This document shows, piece after piece, positions 8,420-16,814 of a DNA stretch of 64,000 nt. The notes under the pieces are model-generated. The model ran no database searches. It was not told the DNA's origin and saw only the letters and a list, made by a program, of their open reading frames with translations. The translations under genes and the position numbers were made by a program. Location of the stretch: NCBI GenBank assembly GCA_030066975.1, contig JASJAO010000002.1, positions 310,001 through 374,000 of the forward strand, read 5' to 3'. Positions within the stretch are counted from its first letter, which is position 1; each line of letters begins with the position of its first letter. Origin of the DNA: Henriciella sp. (GTDB lineage: Bacteria; Pseudomonadota; Alphaproteobacteria; Caulobacterales; Hyphomonadaceae).

Positions 8420-9385
8420 ATGAAAGCGTTCATCAAATTCATAGCGGCGGCGGCACTGGCCTTCGTGTCGACGCTCTGCGCGTTCGCCCTGTTCGGACAG
8501 ATTGTCGGCCCGCCCTACTCATGGCCGTTCGAGCTGATGGCGAGCTTTGCCCCACAATTGGCGATTGCCACCTTGATCACAGCAGCGCTCGCGGCGCGGT
8601 TTCAACCCAAACTCGCCATTGCCGCCGCAGCGGTTGGCATAGTCGCGGGCTTGCCGATTGTTTCATTTTCCAAATATGAATCGCCAAGTCGAAGCGCCTG
8701 CGGGCCGTCGGACTGCCTGACAGTGATCACCGCCAATCTCTGGGGACGCCAGGATGCGATGGAAGCGCTCAGTGAGATTGCAGAGCGCGAAGGCGCGCAG
8801 ATTCTCGGCCTGAACGAAGTGCCCGCGGAGATGGTGAATGACGATTTCCTGAGTACGTTTCCAGACCATACTCATATCGTCCATGCGGCCTGGGAGAATA
8901 TGCCCAAGCCGATGGGCGCGCCGATCGCCCTGATTTCCAGTGAACCGCTTGAAGACAGCGAACGTGTGCTGCGCGATGATACGGCGCGACGGGCTTACAT
9001 CACAGCAGATCTAGGCGGCGACTGGCAGGGCTTGCGTATGGTCGTGGCTCACCCTGTGACCCCCGGCTCCCCAACCGACTTGCGCAAGCGCAACATTCTC
9101 CTCGCCGCGGCGGGCGACGCGGCTGAACAATCTGAGAGTTTCGTCTTCATGGGCGACTTCAACCTCACGCCTTGGGCCCCCAAATTCCGGTCGCTCCCGG
9201 GGCAACGCGCCGCTGACCCGCGCGGCAGTTTCACCTGGCCTGTCGAGACCCCTGGCCTCGGCATTCCGATTGACCATGTCCTGTTCGATGGCGATCTGGA
9301 GCTCGTCGAGACACGGGTCCTGCCGAATATTGGCTCCGATCATCACCCGATCCTCGCCCGCTTCAAACGCAAGCGACAGGAATAA
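8420..9385 (+). CDS. Membrane-anchored endonuclease/exonuclease/phosphatase family protein
   Basis: 321 residues from ATG 8420 (a TTG at 8414 also opens the frame). About three N-terminal membrane helices (residues 1-85) precede an EEP catalytic domain. Its motifs in order are NLWG, LNEV (metal-binding Glu), GDFNLTPW, IDHVL and GSDHHPI with the final Asp-His pair. EEP proteins cleave phosphodiester or phosphomonoester bonds in nucleic acids, lipids or inositol phosphates. The helix arrangement should place the catalytic domain outside the cytoplasm, which argues against a DNA-repair role. Substrate unknown. Confidence 0.85.
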   Translation: MKAFIKFIAAAALAFVSTLCAFALFGQIVGPPYSWPFELMASFAPQLAIATLITAALAARFQPKLAIAAAAVGIVAGLPIVSFSKYESPSRSACGPSDCLTVITANLWGRQDAMEALSEIAEREGAQILGLNEVPAEMVNDDFLSTFPDHTHIVHAAWENMPKPMGAPIALISSEPLEDSERVLRDDTARRAYITADLGGDWQGLRMVVAHPVTPGSPTDLRKRNILLAAAGDAAEQSESFVFMGDFNLTPWAPKFRSLPGQRAADPRGSFTWPVETPGLGIPIDHVLFDGDLELVETRVLPNIGSDHHPILARFKRKRQE

Positions 9386-9441
9386 ACAGGCCCAGCGCTT
9401 GAGTTTCGAGAGGCGAAGCGCGATATCGCTTGAGAAACCTC

Positions 9442-10722
9442 ATGCCCAATTCTCCCGCCGCCCCCAGACCCTCGCAGGTCATCACCCTTGGCTGTCGCCT
9501 GAACAGCTATGAAAGCGAGGTCATGCGCGGACATGCCGAGGCCGCGGGCCTTGAGGGCGCCATCATCGTCAATACTTGCGCGGTTACCGCCGAAGCGGTG
9601 CGCACGGCGCGGCAAATGATCCGCCGTGCCGCCAAGGACAATCCGGACGCCCCGGTGATCGTGACCGGCTGCGCAGCCCAGATCGACGCGGACATGTTCG
9701 CTGAAATGCCGGAAGTGACCCGCGTCATCGGCAACCATGAGAAAATGCAGGCGGAAACCTGGTCACCGGTCGATTTGCTCGGCGGCACCGAAAAAGTCCG
9801 CGTCAATGACATTATGTCGGTTGGGGAAACGGCCGGTCACCTGATTGATGGTATGGACGGTCGGGCGCGTGCCTATGTTCAGGTGCAAAATGGTTGCGAC
9901 CATCGCTGTACCTTCTGCATCATTCCCTATGGCCGGGGAAACTCGCGCTCAGTCCCGGCCGGAGACGTCGTTGCGATGGTGCAGCGCCTCGTCGATACGG
10001 GTCATTATGAAGTGGTACTGACTGGCGTCGACCTGACCAGTTGGGGCAGCGACCTGCCGGGCACACCGCAGCTTGGCAATCTGGTGCAAAGAATCCTGAA
10101 ACTGGTCCCGGATCTGAGACAGCTCAGAATTTCTTCGATTGATGCGATTGAAATGGATGAGGCCTTGTTCGAGGCGATGGGCGACCCGCGGATCGCGCCC
10201 TTCATGCATCTCAGCCTGCAGCACGGCGACAATCTGATCCTTAAACGTATGAAGCGAAGGCACAGCCGCGAGGATGCGATTGAGCTTGCCAACCACCTGC
10301 GATCAGTTCGCCCGGATCTCGCCCTCGGAGCCGATATTATTGCCGGTTTTCCGACAGAGACCGAAGCGGCCTTTGAGAACTCGCTCGCCCTGATCAAGGA
10401 TTGCCACATCGCCTTCCTGCACGCGTTTCCGTTCAGCCCGCGCCCCGGGACCCCGGCAGCGCGCATGCCGCAACTGGACAAGGCTCTGGTGAAAGCCCGC
10501 GCAGCTGAGTTGAGAGCGGCGGGTGCGGAGGCTTTGATTCACCATCTCCAAGCCCATATTGGCAGCGTTTCCGAGGTTCTGGTGGAGACCGGCCAGCGTG
10601 GACGCCTGCCGGACTTTACGCCGGTTCATCTTGAGGGGTTTGCCCATGCTGAGGCTGGACGCCCTGTCCGCGCGCAGATAATCGGGCATGACGGTCAAAA
10701 ACTGAAAGCGGTGGCCCCATGA
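9442..10722 (+). CDS. mtaB: MiaB-like tRNA methylthiotransferase (MtaB)
   Basis: 426 residues from ATG 9442; TTG 9430 is an alternative. MtaB adds a methylthio group to threonylcarbamoyladenosine-37 of ANN-decoding tRNAs. The UPF0004 domain carries three cluster cysteines, C18, C46 and C77. The radical-SAM motif CDHRCTFC supplies C152, C156 and C159. The length and lack of a long C-terminal extension fit MtaB or a close MiaB-like paralogue better than MiaB itself. Its stop overlaps the ftsY start by 4 bases. Confidence 0.88.
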   Translation: MPNSPAAPRPSQVITLGCRLNSYESEVMRGHAEAAGLEGAIIVNTCAVTAEAVRTARQMIRRAAKDNPDAPVIVTGCAAQIDADMFAEMPEVTRVIGNHEKMQAETWSPVDLLGGTEKVRVNDIMSVGETAGHLIDGMDGRARAYVQVQNGCDHRCTFCIIPYGRGNSRSVPAGDVVAMVQRLVDTGHYEVVLTGVDLTSWGSDLPGTPQLGNLVQRILKLVPDLRQLRISSIDAIEMDEALFEAMGDPRIAPFMHLSLQHGDNLILKRMKRRHSREDAIELANHLRSVRPDLALGADIIAGFPTETEAAFENSLALIKDCHIAFLHAFPFSPRPGTPAARMPQLDKALVKARAAELRAAGAEALIHHLQAHIGSVSEVLVETGQRGRLPDFTPVHLEGFAHAEAGRPVRAQIIGHDGQKLKAVAP

Positions 10723-12428
10723 TCCTGTGGTTCGGCAAGAAAAAGAAAAAAGAAGAGGCGTTGAAAGCGGGCGCCGAGATGGAGGCCCCGGAACTCTCCG
10801 CCGAAGAGCTTGCTGCCCAAAAAGCCGCTGAAGAGGAAGCTGAACGCCTGGCGGCAGAAGAGGCCGCGCGCTTGGCCGCCGAGAAGGAAGAGATTGAGCG
10901 CAAGGTCGCCGAGGCGAACCGCGCCTGGGAAGAACGCCAGAAACGAGAGGCCGCCGAGGCTGAAGCTGCTGCGCAGAGGCTGGCGGAAGAGAATGCCCGC
11001 CGCGCCGAAGCCGAAGCCGAGGCCCGCCGCCAGGCCGAAGCGGCGCGTCTGCAAGCTGAAGCTGAGGCCCGCGCCGCAGAAGAAGCAGCTCGGGCTCAGG
11101 CCGAGGCTGAACGGCTTGCGGCCGAAGCTGAGGCCAAAGCTGCTGCGGATGCCGAAGCGGCCCGCCAGGCAGAAGCCGCCCGGGCCGAAGCTGACCGTCT
11201 GCGCGCCGAAGCCGACGCCAAACGCCTGGCCGACGAGGCAGCGGCTGAAGCTGCGCGCAAAGCTGAGGAAGACGCGAAACGGGTCGCCGAGGAAGCCGAA
11301 GCTGCGCGGGTGGCTGAAGAAGAGCGCCGGGCTGCTCAGGAAAAGGCCGCAGCTGAACTCGCCCTTCTGGAGAAACGCCGCGAAGATGAGAAATTGCGGG
11401 CCGAGCTTGCCGCGAAGGAAGCTGAGCGACAGGCAGCAATCGCGCGCGGTGAGCCGGACCCCTATGCCGAGGTCAGGGATCCGGGCTTCTTCACAAAAAT
11501 CTCGACCGGGCTTGCCAAGTCCTCTTCCAAAATGGGGGAAAGCATTACCGGGCTCTTCACCAAGCGAAAGCTGGACGATGAGGCGCTGGAGGACCTCGAA
11601 GACTTGCTGCTGACCTCTGACATGGGCGGCAAAGTCGCCGCCAAAGTCGCCGCAAACATTGCCAAAAGCCGATACGAGAAAGATGTCACCGACGAGGAAA
11701 TCAAGATCGCGCTCGCCGATGAAATCGAAGCGATCATGACGCCGCGCGAGGAGATCGTCGATTTCTCCGAAGGCTCTCGCCCGCGGGTTGTCCTGTTTGT
11801 CGGTGTGAATGGCTCGGGCAAAACAACTACAATCGGCAAGATCGCCTCAAAGCTGAAAGACCAGGGGGCGAAAGCGCTTCTGGTGGCAGGCGATACGTTC
11901 CGCGCCGCCGCGATTGAACAGCTGACGGTGTGGGGCCAACGCGCAGGTATTCCGGTTCTTTCGAAAGAGACCGGCGCTGATGCCGCTGGCCTGGTCTATG
12001 AGGCGATTGAAAAGGCCAAAGCCGAAGACCTCGATCTTGTCCTGGTCGATACAGCAGGCCGTCTGCAGAACAAAGCCGAGCTGATGGCGGAACTGTCCAA
12101 GATCGTGCGCGTGACACGCAAACTCGATCCGGATGCGCCGCATGATGTCATTCTGGTGCTCGATGCAACGGTGGGACAGAACGCCCTGTCCCAGGTTGAA
12201 GCGTTTCGCCACACGGCCGATGTGACCGGCATCGTGATGACCAAACTGGATGGGACGGCCAAAGGCGGCGTGCTGGTCGCAATTGCGGAGGCTCACGCTT
12301 TGCCGATCCACTTTGTCGGTGTCGGTGAAAAAGCCGAAGACCTGCAGCCTTTCTCGGCGCGCGCTTATGCCCGCGCACTGGTCGGGCTCAGCGATATCGC
12401 TGCCGAACCGGAGACCGAGCCTGCATGA
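10719..12428 (+). CDS. ftsY: Signal recognition particle receptor FtsY
   Basis: FtsY is the GTPase that docks SRP-ribosome complexes at the inner membrane. The 569-residue protein begins with a very long Ala/Glu/Arg-rich A domain (residues 1 to about 255), predicted helical or coiled-coil. The NG domain follows. GTPase motifs are GVNGSGKTT (from G362), DTFRAAAIEQL, DTAGR and TKLDGTAKGG. It overlaps mtaB and 5-FCL by ATGA at either end, so three genes are translationally coupled. The repetitive A domain creates several long out-of-frame open frames, which are not genes. Confidence 0.97.
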   Translation: MILWFGKKKKKEEALKAGAEMEAPELSAEELAAQKAAEEEAERLAAEEAARLAAEKEEIERKVAEANRAWEERQKREAAEAEAAAQRLAEENARRAEAEAEARRQAEAARLQAEAEARAAEEAARAQAEAERLAAEAEAKAAADAEAARQAEAARAEADRLRAEADAKRLADEAAAEAARKAEEDAKRVAEEAEAARVAEEERRAAQEKAAAELALLEKRREDEKLRAELAAKEAERQAAIARGEPDPYAEVRDPGFFTKISTGLAKSSSKMGESITGLFTKRKLDDEALEDLEDLLLTSDMGGKVAAKVAANIAKSRYEKDVTDEEIKIALADEIEAIMTPREEIVDFSEGSRPRVVLFVGVNGSGKTTTIGKIASKLKDQGAKALLVAGDTFRAAAIEQLTVWGQRAGIPVLSKETGADAAGLVYEAIEKAKAEDLDLVLVDTAGRLQNKAELMAELSKIVRVTRKLDPDAPHDVILVLDATVGQNALSQVEAFRHTADVTGIVMTKLDGTAKGGVLVAIAEAHALPIHFVGVGEKAEDLQPFSARAYARALVGLSDIAAEPETEPA

Positions 12429-13030
12429 GCGCAGACAGCAAAACAGCGCTTCGCGCCGAGATGAAAGCGCTACGCGAAGAACTCGCTGCGCGCGACCCTG
12501 ATGCCGGCGAAACGCTTGCCGGGAAATTCCCACTGAAACTGTTGGAACGCTACGGCCCCATTGTGGCCGTGTACCTGCCGATCGGTAGCGAGATTGATCC
12601 GCGTCCTCTGATGGAGAAACTGGAACAGGCAGGCGCAAAGCTTGCTCTGCCCTGCGTTCTGGACGATGGCAGCATGATCTATCGCCATTATCGGCGCGGC
12701 GATCCGCTGGAGGCGCGGCCCTTCGGATTGCTTGAGCCCAATTCGGAAGTCCCCGAAGTGCATCCGACCCTGGTGATCACGCCCCTGCTGGCCTTTGACC
12801 GGGCCGGAACGCGGCTTGGATACGGCAAAGGCCATTATGACCGCGCGCTCACCGCCTTGCGGGCGGAGGGGCGGGTCTTTGTCTGTGGCCTCGCCTTTCA
12901 GGGCCAGGAAGTGGACCAGGTTCCGGTAGAACCGCATGACGTACCGCTCGACTGGGTGATGACCGAACGTGGCTCCATCCCGCTCTTCATGATGCGCACA
13001 TTCGCTGAAAGTCAGGGCGACACACCGTAA
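12425..13030 (+). CDS. 5-formyltetrahydrofolate cyclo-ligase family protein
   Basis: This enzyme family converts 5-formyltetrahydrofolate to 5,10-methenyltetrahydrofolate using ATP. The 201-residue protein shows the N-terminal LRAEMKALREEL basic helix, the YLPIGSEIDPRPL segment and the family signature DRAGTRLGYGKGHYDRAL. It starts inside the ftsY stop (ATGA). In many proteobacteria this gene follows 6S RNA, but here it directly follows ftsY with no gap. Confidence 0.93.
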   Translation: MSADSKTALRAEMKALREELAARDPDAGETLAGKFPLKLLERYGPIVAVYLPIGSEIDPRPLMEKLEQAGAKLALPCVLDDGSMIYRHYRRGDPLEARPFGLLEPNSEVPEVHPTLVITPLLAFDRAGTRLGYGKGHYDRALTALRAEGRVFVCGLAFQGQEVDQVPVEPHDVPLDWVMTERGSIPLFMMRTFAESQGDTP

Positions 13031-13072
13031 AGTAAGCCTTTTCTGACAGAACTGGCAGGCATCTTGCTTCGC

Positions 13073-13095
13073 CTCTGAGTTGAATTTGCTCAGAG
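13073..13095 (+). other. Stem-loop between 5-FCL and the SGNH-like gene
   Basis: CTCTGAG (13073-13079) pairs perfectly with CTCAGAG (13089-13095) across a 9-base loop. No T-tract follows, so it is not a standard terminator. It lies about 30 bases before the AGGAGG of the next gene and could be a leader structure or a protein-binding site. Confidence 0.3.
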
Positions 13096-13127
13096 ACACT
13101 CTCGATATGCGCTAGGAGGTTGGGAAA

Positions 13128-14198
13128 ATGCACTGGAGCCTGTTTGCGCTCGCCGCGCTCGCCCTGATCGCTGCGCACAGTCTGAAACTGCCCTACGCGG
13201 CCAAAGGACGACTGTCAGCCCTCACTTTCTTTGCGGTTGGGCTAGTGTCCAGCGCGGTCCTGATCAAGGGACTGGCGCATGCAAATGGGATTGGCCGCAC
13301 GACAGACTTCGACAAGTTCGTCAACGCCGCCACCCTGACCGCTCAGCAGGACCCGGCCCCGCTGATTGTGTTTACTGGCGCCAGCTATTCCCGAAACGGG
13401 ATTGATCCAGAGCGTCTGACCCTGGCCTTGAAAGAGCGCGGCTACAATTATCGCGTCGTCAGTCTATCGATTGAGGCCGCCTCGATTCTCGAGCGCGATG
13501 CGCATCTCAATCAGTTCATGGACGCCATTGGAAGGGCCCCGACCGTGGTCTTTGTCGAAGTCTCGCAAGGGTTCGACGACAAAGTCGCTTACATGTTCGG
13601 AAACTCGAAATTTTCCCAGCGCGCAATTGAGCAATTTGACCTGCGCACCACCGCCTGGAGCCTGCTTGGGCTCAGCAATCGGGCTTGCGAAAACACATCG
13701 GAATGCGTGAAGGATACAGCCTTCCTTGGCCTTCATTCTGCGTTGAATTTCGTCAGTATCGGCCTGCTTGGCAAAAGTGAAATGGCCCGCGATGCCGAGG
13801 CTATTCCAGCTTACGATCCGCAGTTTGAGCCGCGCGAAACCGTCGATCCCACTGAGGCCCTCGAACGCGCTGACATTGTCCCGGTGGAAGGGAAACAATG
13901 GATTCGCTCCTATCGGTATCAGCAGCGCAAGCGCCTGCTGGCCGAGGGCGTCGCGCACGTCGCCTATTATCAGCCGCCTCTGCTCGATCAGGCTGAACGC
14001 GCTTATACAGAAGGGCTTTGCCGGGGAGAACTGATCGCCCTGCCCTGCATCCATGCCAATGACCCTGATCTGATGGCATCGCTGAACGGCGTTCACTGGT
14101 TTGATCGCGGGCACCTGCTCGACAGTGGCACGGCGATCTATAATGCCTGGCTGGTAGATCAGATGATTGCGAGCGGCATTCTGGAGCCGGGCGCGTGA
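13128..14198 (+). CDS. SGNH-like exported protein partnered with an MBOAT acyltransferase
   Basis: A 356-residue protein with two N-terminal hydrophobic helices and an extracytoplasmic domain. FTGASYSRNGI near residue 84 looks like the block I nucleophile of SGNH hydrolases, and HWFDRGHLLDSGTAIYN near the C-terminus looks like the Asp-x-x-His block V. Proteins of this type (AlgX/AlgJ/DltD-like) act with MBOAT proteins to transfer acetyl groups onto exported polymers. The stop overlaps the MBOAT start by GTGA. A strong AGGAGG precedes the ATG. The exact family is not recognised; activity is inferred from motifs and pairing. Confidence 0.68.
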   Translation: MHWSLFALAALALIAAHSLKLPYAAKGRLSALTFFAVGLVSSAVLIKGLAHANGIGRTTDFDKFVNAATLTAQQDPAPLIVFTGASYSRNGIDPERLTLALKERGYNYRVVSLSIEAASILERDAHLNQFMDAIGRAPTVVFVEVSQGFDDKVAYMFGNSKFSQRAIEQFDLRTTAWSLLGLSNRACENTSECVKDTAFLGLHSALNFVSIGLLGKSEMARDAEAIPAYDPQFEPRETVDPTEALERADIVPVEGKQWIRSYRYQQRKRLLAEGVAHVAYYQPPLLDQAERAYTEGLCRGELIALPCIHANDPDLMASLNGVHWFDRGHLLDSGTAIYNAWLVDQMIASGILEPGA

Positions 14199-15598
14199 TT
14201 TTTACAGATGCCATCTTCTTTGTGTTTCTGGCCGTGGTGCTGTCAGTCTACTGGACGCTGAAGCACAAGGAAGGGCGACTTGTTACATTGTTGATCGCCA
14301 GCGCCGTATTCTACGGCTGGTGGGATTGGCGCTTTCTGGGATTGATCGGCTTTGTCGTCCTTGTCAGCTGGGCCGTGGCGCTGTTCGCGGCCGGCCGACC
14401 GATTGGCAACAAAGTACGGCGATGGGCGCTTATCCTGGGTATCTGTGCCAATCTCAGCGTGATTGCGGTTTTCAAGTATTTTGGCTTCTTCGCCGGGTCA
14501 GCTGAAGCCGCGCTCGCCAGTATCGGGATTGAACCGGGTTGGACCGCGCTCAACATCTTGCTGCCCGTCGGGATCAGTTTCTACGTCTTTCAGGCGATCT
14601 CTTATATTGTGGACGTGGCGCGCGGAGATCTGGAACCAGAACGCAGATTGCGGCGTGTGGCGCTCTATATCGCCTTCTTCCCCCAGCTTGTGGCCGGGCC
14701 GATTGTCCGCGCGGCGAGCTTTTTCCCTCAAATGGAACGGGTCAAGACCTTCAGTGGCGCCCTCGCCTTCGCCGGGTTGCGCGCCTTTGCCCTTGGCTTT
14801 GCTTACAAAGCCGGCATCGCGGACAATCTCGCCCCGCTGGTCGACCCGGTCTATGGTGCTGACGACCTGTCTGTGTGGTCGAATAGCGCACTGGTCGGAT
14901 CAACGCTCGCTTTTGCTGGGCAGATCTATTTCGACTTTGCCGGTTATTCGCTGATGGCGATCGGTGTGGCGCGCTGGTTTGGCTACTACATCCCGAAGAA
15001 TTTCGACCATCCTTATAGCGCAACTGCTATAGATGAGTTCTGGCGGCGGTGGCATATCTCGCTATCGAGCTGGCTACGCGACTATCTTTACATTCCACTC
15101 GGCGGCAATCGCCTCGGCGAGATCAGGACATTGCGCAATCTGATGGTGACGATGTTGCTGGGTGGATTGTGGCATGGCGCGGCCTGGACCTTTGTCTTCT
15201 GGGGCGGGTTGCATGGTCTGGCGTTGGTCGTGCATCGGATCTGCTTTAAGGGTCGGGGTGAGCTTGGCTTTGTGATCGGGCTCTGCTTGACGCAGGTGTT
15301 TGTGCTGCTCACCTGGATTCCGTTCCGGGCGGAGTCCTTTTCTGATGGCTTGAATATGCTGCAGGCCTTTGCCGGTCTGCGGGCTGGCGGCGCCGAAATG
15401 CTTCCGATGGCTGTATGGCTTATCCTGCCACTTCTGGCGCTGGACGCCTGGCTTGGACGCGGGGGTTTGTCCCGCATTTCCCGTGCCGCCATCTGGAGCA
15501 GACCGTCCGTCTATTGGGGCGGCTTGGGCTCGCTGGCGGGCATCCTTCTGGCGCTGTACCCGTTGGAGGCTGCCCCCTTTGTCTATTTTCAGTTCTGA
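14195..15598 (+). CDS. MBOAT-family O-acyltransferase (AlgI-like)
   Basis: A 467-residue polytopic membrane protein. Residues such as RRLRRVALYIAFFPQLVAGPI and FWRRWHISLSSWLRDYLYIPLGG are characteristic of the AlgI/PatA branch of MBOAT proteins. The conserved histidines are in LWHGAAWTFVFWGGLHG. AlgI-type proteins pass acyl groups across the inner membrane for O-acylation of exopolysaccharides or cell-wall polymers. It starts at a GTG overlapping the stop of the SGNH-like gene. No polysaccharide synthesis genes are nearby, so the acceptor polymer is unknown. Confidence 0.93.
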   Translation: MIFTDAIFFVFLAVVLSVYWTLKHKEGRLVTLLIASAVFYGWWDWRFLGLIGFVVLVSWAVALFAAGRPIGNKVRRWALILGICANLSVIAVFKYFGFFAGSAEAALASIGIEPGWTALNILLPVGISFYVFQAISYIVDVARGDLEPERRLRRVALYIAFFPQLVAGPIVRAASFFPQMERVKTFSGALAFAGLRAFALGFAYKAGIADNLAPLVDPVYGADDLSVWSNSALVGSTLAFAGQIYFDFAGYSLMAIGVARWFGYYIPKNFDHPYSATAIDEFWRRWHISLSSWLRDYLYIPLGGNRLGEIRTLRNLMVTMLLGGLWHGAAWTFVFWGGLHGLALVVHRICFKGRGELGFVIGLCLTQVFVLLTWIPFRAESFSDGLNMLQAFAGLRAGGAEMLPMAVWLILPLLALDAWLGRGGLSRISRAAIWSRPSVYWGGLGSLAGILLALYPLEAAPFVYFQF

Positions 15599-15636
15599 TC
15601 CTCGTGCTGAGGTTGAGCACCCGCATGGATTGCGTT

Positions 15637-15646
15637 CGTATACGGA
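15637..15646. promoter_or_regulatory. Palindromic CGTATACG element upstream of lacI-family gene
   Basis: CGTATACGGA contains the perfect 8-bp palindrome CGTATACG and lies 35 bases before the preferred lacI-type start. The same 10-mer occurs at 41982-41991, upstream of the TonB-dependent receptor. LacI regulators bind palindromes with a central CG, so this may be an operator. The core is short, which limits confidence. Confidence 0.35.
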
Positions 15647-15680
15647 TTGGGCGATGAATAGGAAAAAGAGGAATGATCGC

Positions 15681-16709
15681 ATGGGCCTTGATCGCCCCCC
15701 ACGCGCAATAACCATTGACGATGTCGCTGATCGCGCGGGCGTTTCTGCGAAAACGGTCTCCCGCGTGCTCAACAATGAACCCAATGTCCGACCGTCGAAA
15801 CGGGAATTGGTGCTGAAAGCTTCACGCGAACTCGGGTATCGCCCCAACCCGGCAGCAAGAAGTCTTGCAAGTTCAAAGTCTTTTCTGATCGCCCACCTGC
15901 ATGATAATCCCGTGCCGGAATATGTGACCGCGCTGAATACCGGAATTTACAATGCCTGTCGGGCAAACGGCTTCTTCCTGTTACCCGAAAAAGTGGATCT
16001 GGATGCGCCAGACCGAATGGACCGGTTGCAAACCTTCCTGATGACCTCTCGCGCCGATGGCGTGGTCCTATCTCCGCCGGTTTGTGATGACATGGAAATC
16101 CTTGCCCTGTTGCAAGCCACCAACACACCCTATGCGAGTATCTCCCCGGCCAGACAACCAGTCCAGACCCCCGTTATTCGCCAGGATGACCGTCAGGCCG
16201 CCTATGAGATCACCCAGCACTTGCTTGATTTTGGACATACGCGGATTGCGTTGATCGCGGGGCCGGCAGGCCACAATGCTTCGACCAAACGCTATGACGG
16301 ATATTGCCAGGCGCTTGAAGATGCCGGTATCGGCTTTGACGAGACACTGATTGTAAGCGGAGACTATTCCCTGAGATCCGGACTGGAAGCGGCGCGGCTC
16401 CTGATCGCGCTCGATCCACGACCGACAGCGATTTTCGCGACCAATGATGATATGGCGGTTGGTGCCATGACCACCGTGATGGCCAGCGGGCTGACCATTC
16501 CGAAGGACATATCGATTGCCGGGTTTGACGATACGCGCCTGGCCTCTGCGGTCTGGCCGGCCCTGACAACCATTCGGCAACCGCTGGAGTTGATGGCGAG
16601 CAAAGCCGCGGAACGCCTCATGTCTCCTGACGATGCTGCCCCGCAAGAAAGTGTCTTCGATTTCGAACTGATCGTGCGCGCTTCGACCGGTCCGGTTCCT
16701 TCCAAATAG
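15681..16709 (+). CDS. LacI-family transcriptional regulator
   Basis: 342 residues from ATG 15681, which has GAGG about 9 bases upstream; an ATG at 15654 is an alternative and the frame is open much further. The N-terminal helix-turn-helix is ITIDDVADRAGVSAKTVSR with the hinge helix PNPAARSLAS. The rest is a periplasmic-binding-protein fold ligand domain, with AIFATNDDMAVGAM and the ISIAGFDDTRLA signature. Such regulators respond to sugars or sugar phosphates. No sugar gene is adjacent; the closest target candidates are itself and the TonB-dependent receptor sharing its upstream 10-mer. Confidence 0.93.
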   Translation: MGLDRPPRAITIDDVADRAGVSAKTVSRVLNNEPNVRPSKRELVLKASRELGYRPNPAARSLASSKSFLIAHLHDNPVPEYVTALNTGIYNACRANGFFLLPEKVDLDAPDRMDRLQTFLMTSRADGVVLSPPVCDDMEILALLQATNTPYASISPARQPVQTPVIRQDDRQAAYEITQHLLDFGHTRIALIAGPAGHNASTKRYDGYCQALEDAGIGFDETLIVSGDYSLRSGLEAARLLIALDPRPTAIFATNDDMAVGAMTTVMASGLTIPKDISIAGFDDTRLASAVWPALTTIRQPLELMASKAAERLMSPDDAAPQESVFDFELIVRASTGPVPSK

Positions 16710-16814
16710 AAGAGCAGCGTTACGCGACGATCACGCGTGCGCCTCTTGATCAAGCAGGCAGAGGCGCGCAAAGTTCGACTAGAACCAGATAGATGGGTCG
16801 ACTTGGAGGGCGCC

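Noticed and set aside
10303-11439. 378-codon minus-strand frame opposite mtaB/ftsY
   Set aside because: It is the reverse reading of the Ala/Glu-rich FtsY A domain and gives a Pro/Arg/Leu low-complexity translation.
12400-12440. 6S RNA next to the 5-FCL gene
   Set aside because: 5-FCL starts within the ftsY stop codon, leaving no room for an RNA gene between them.
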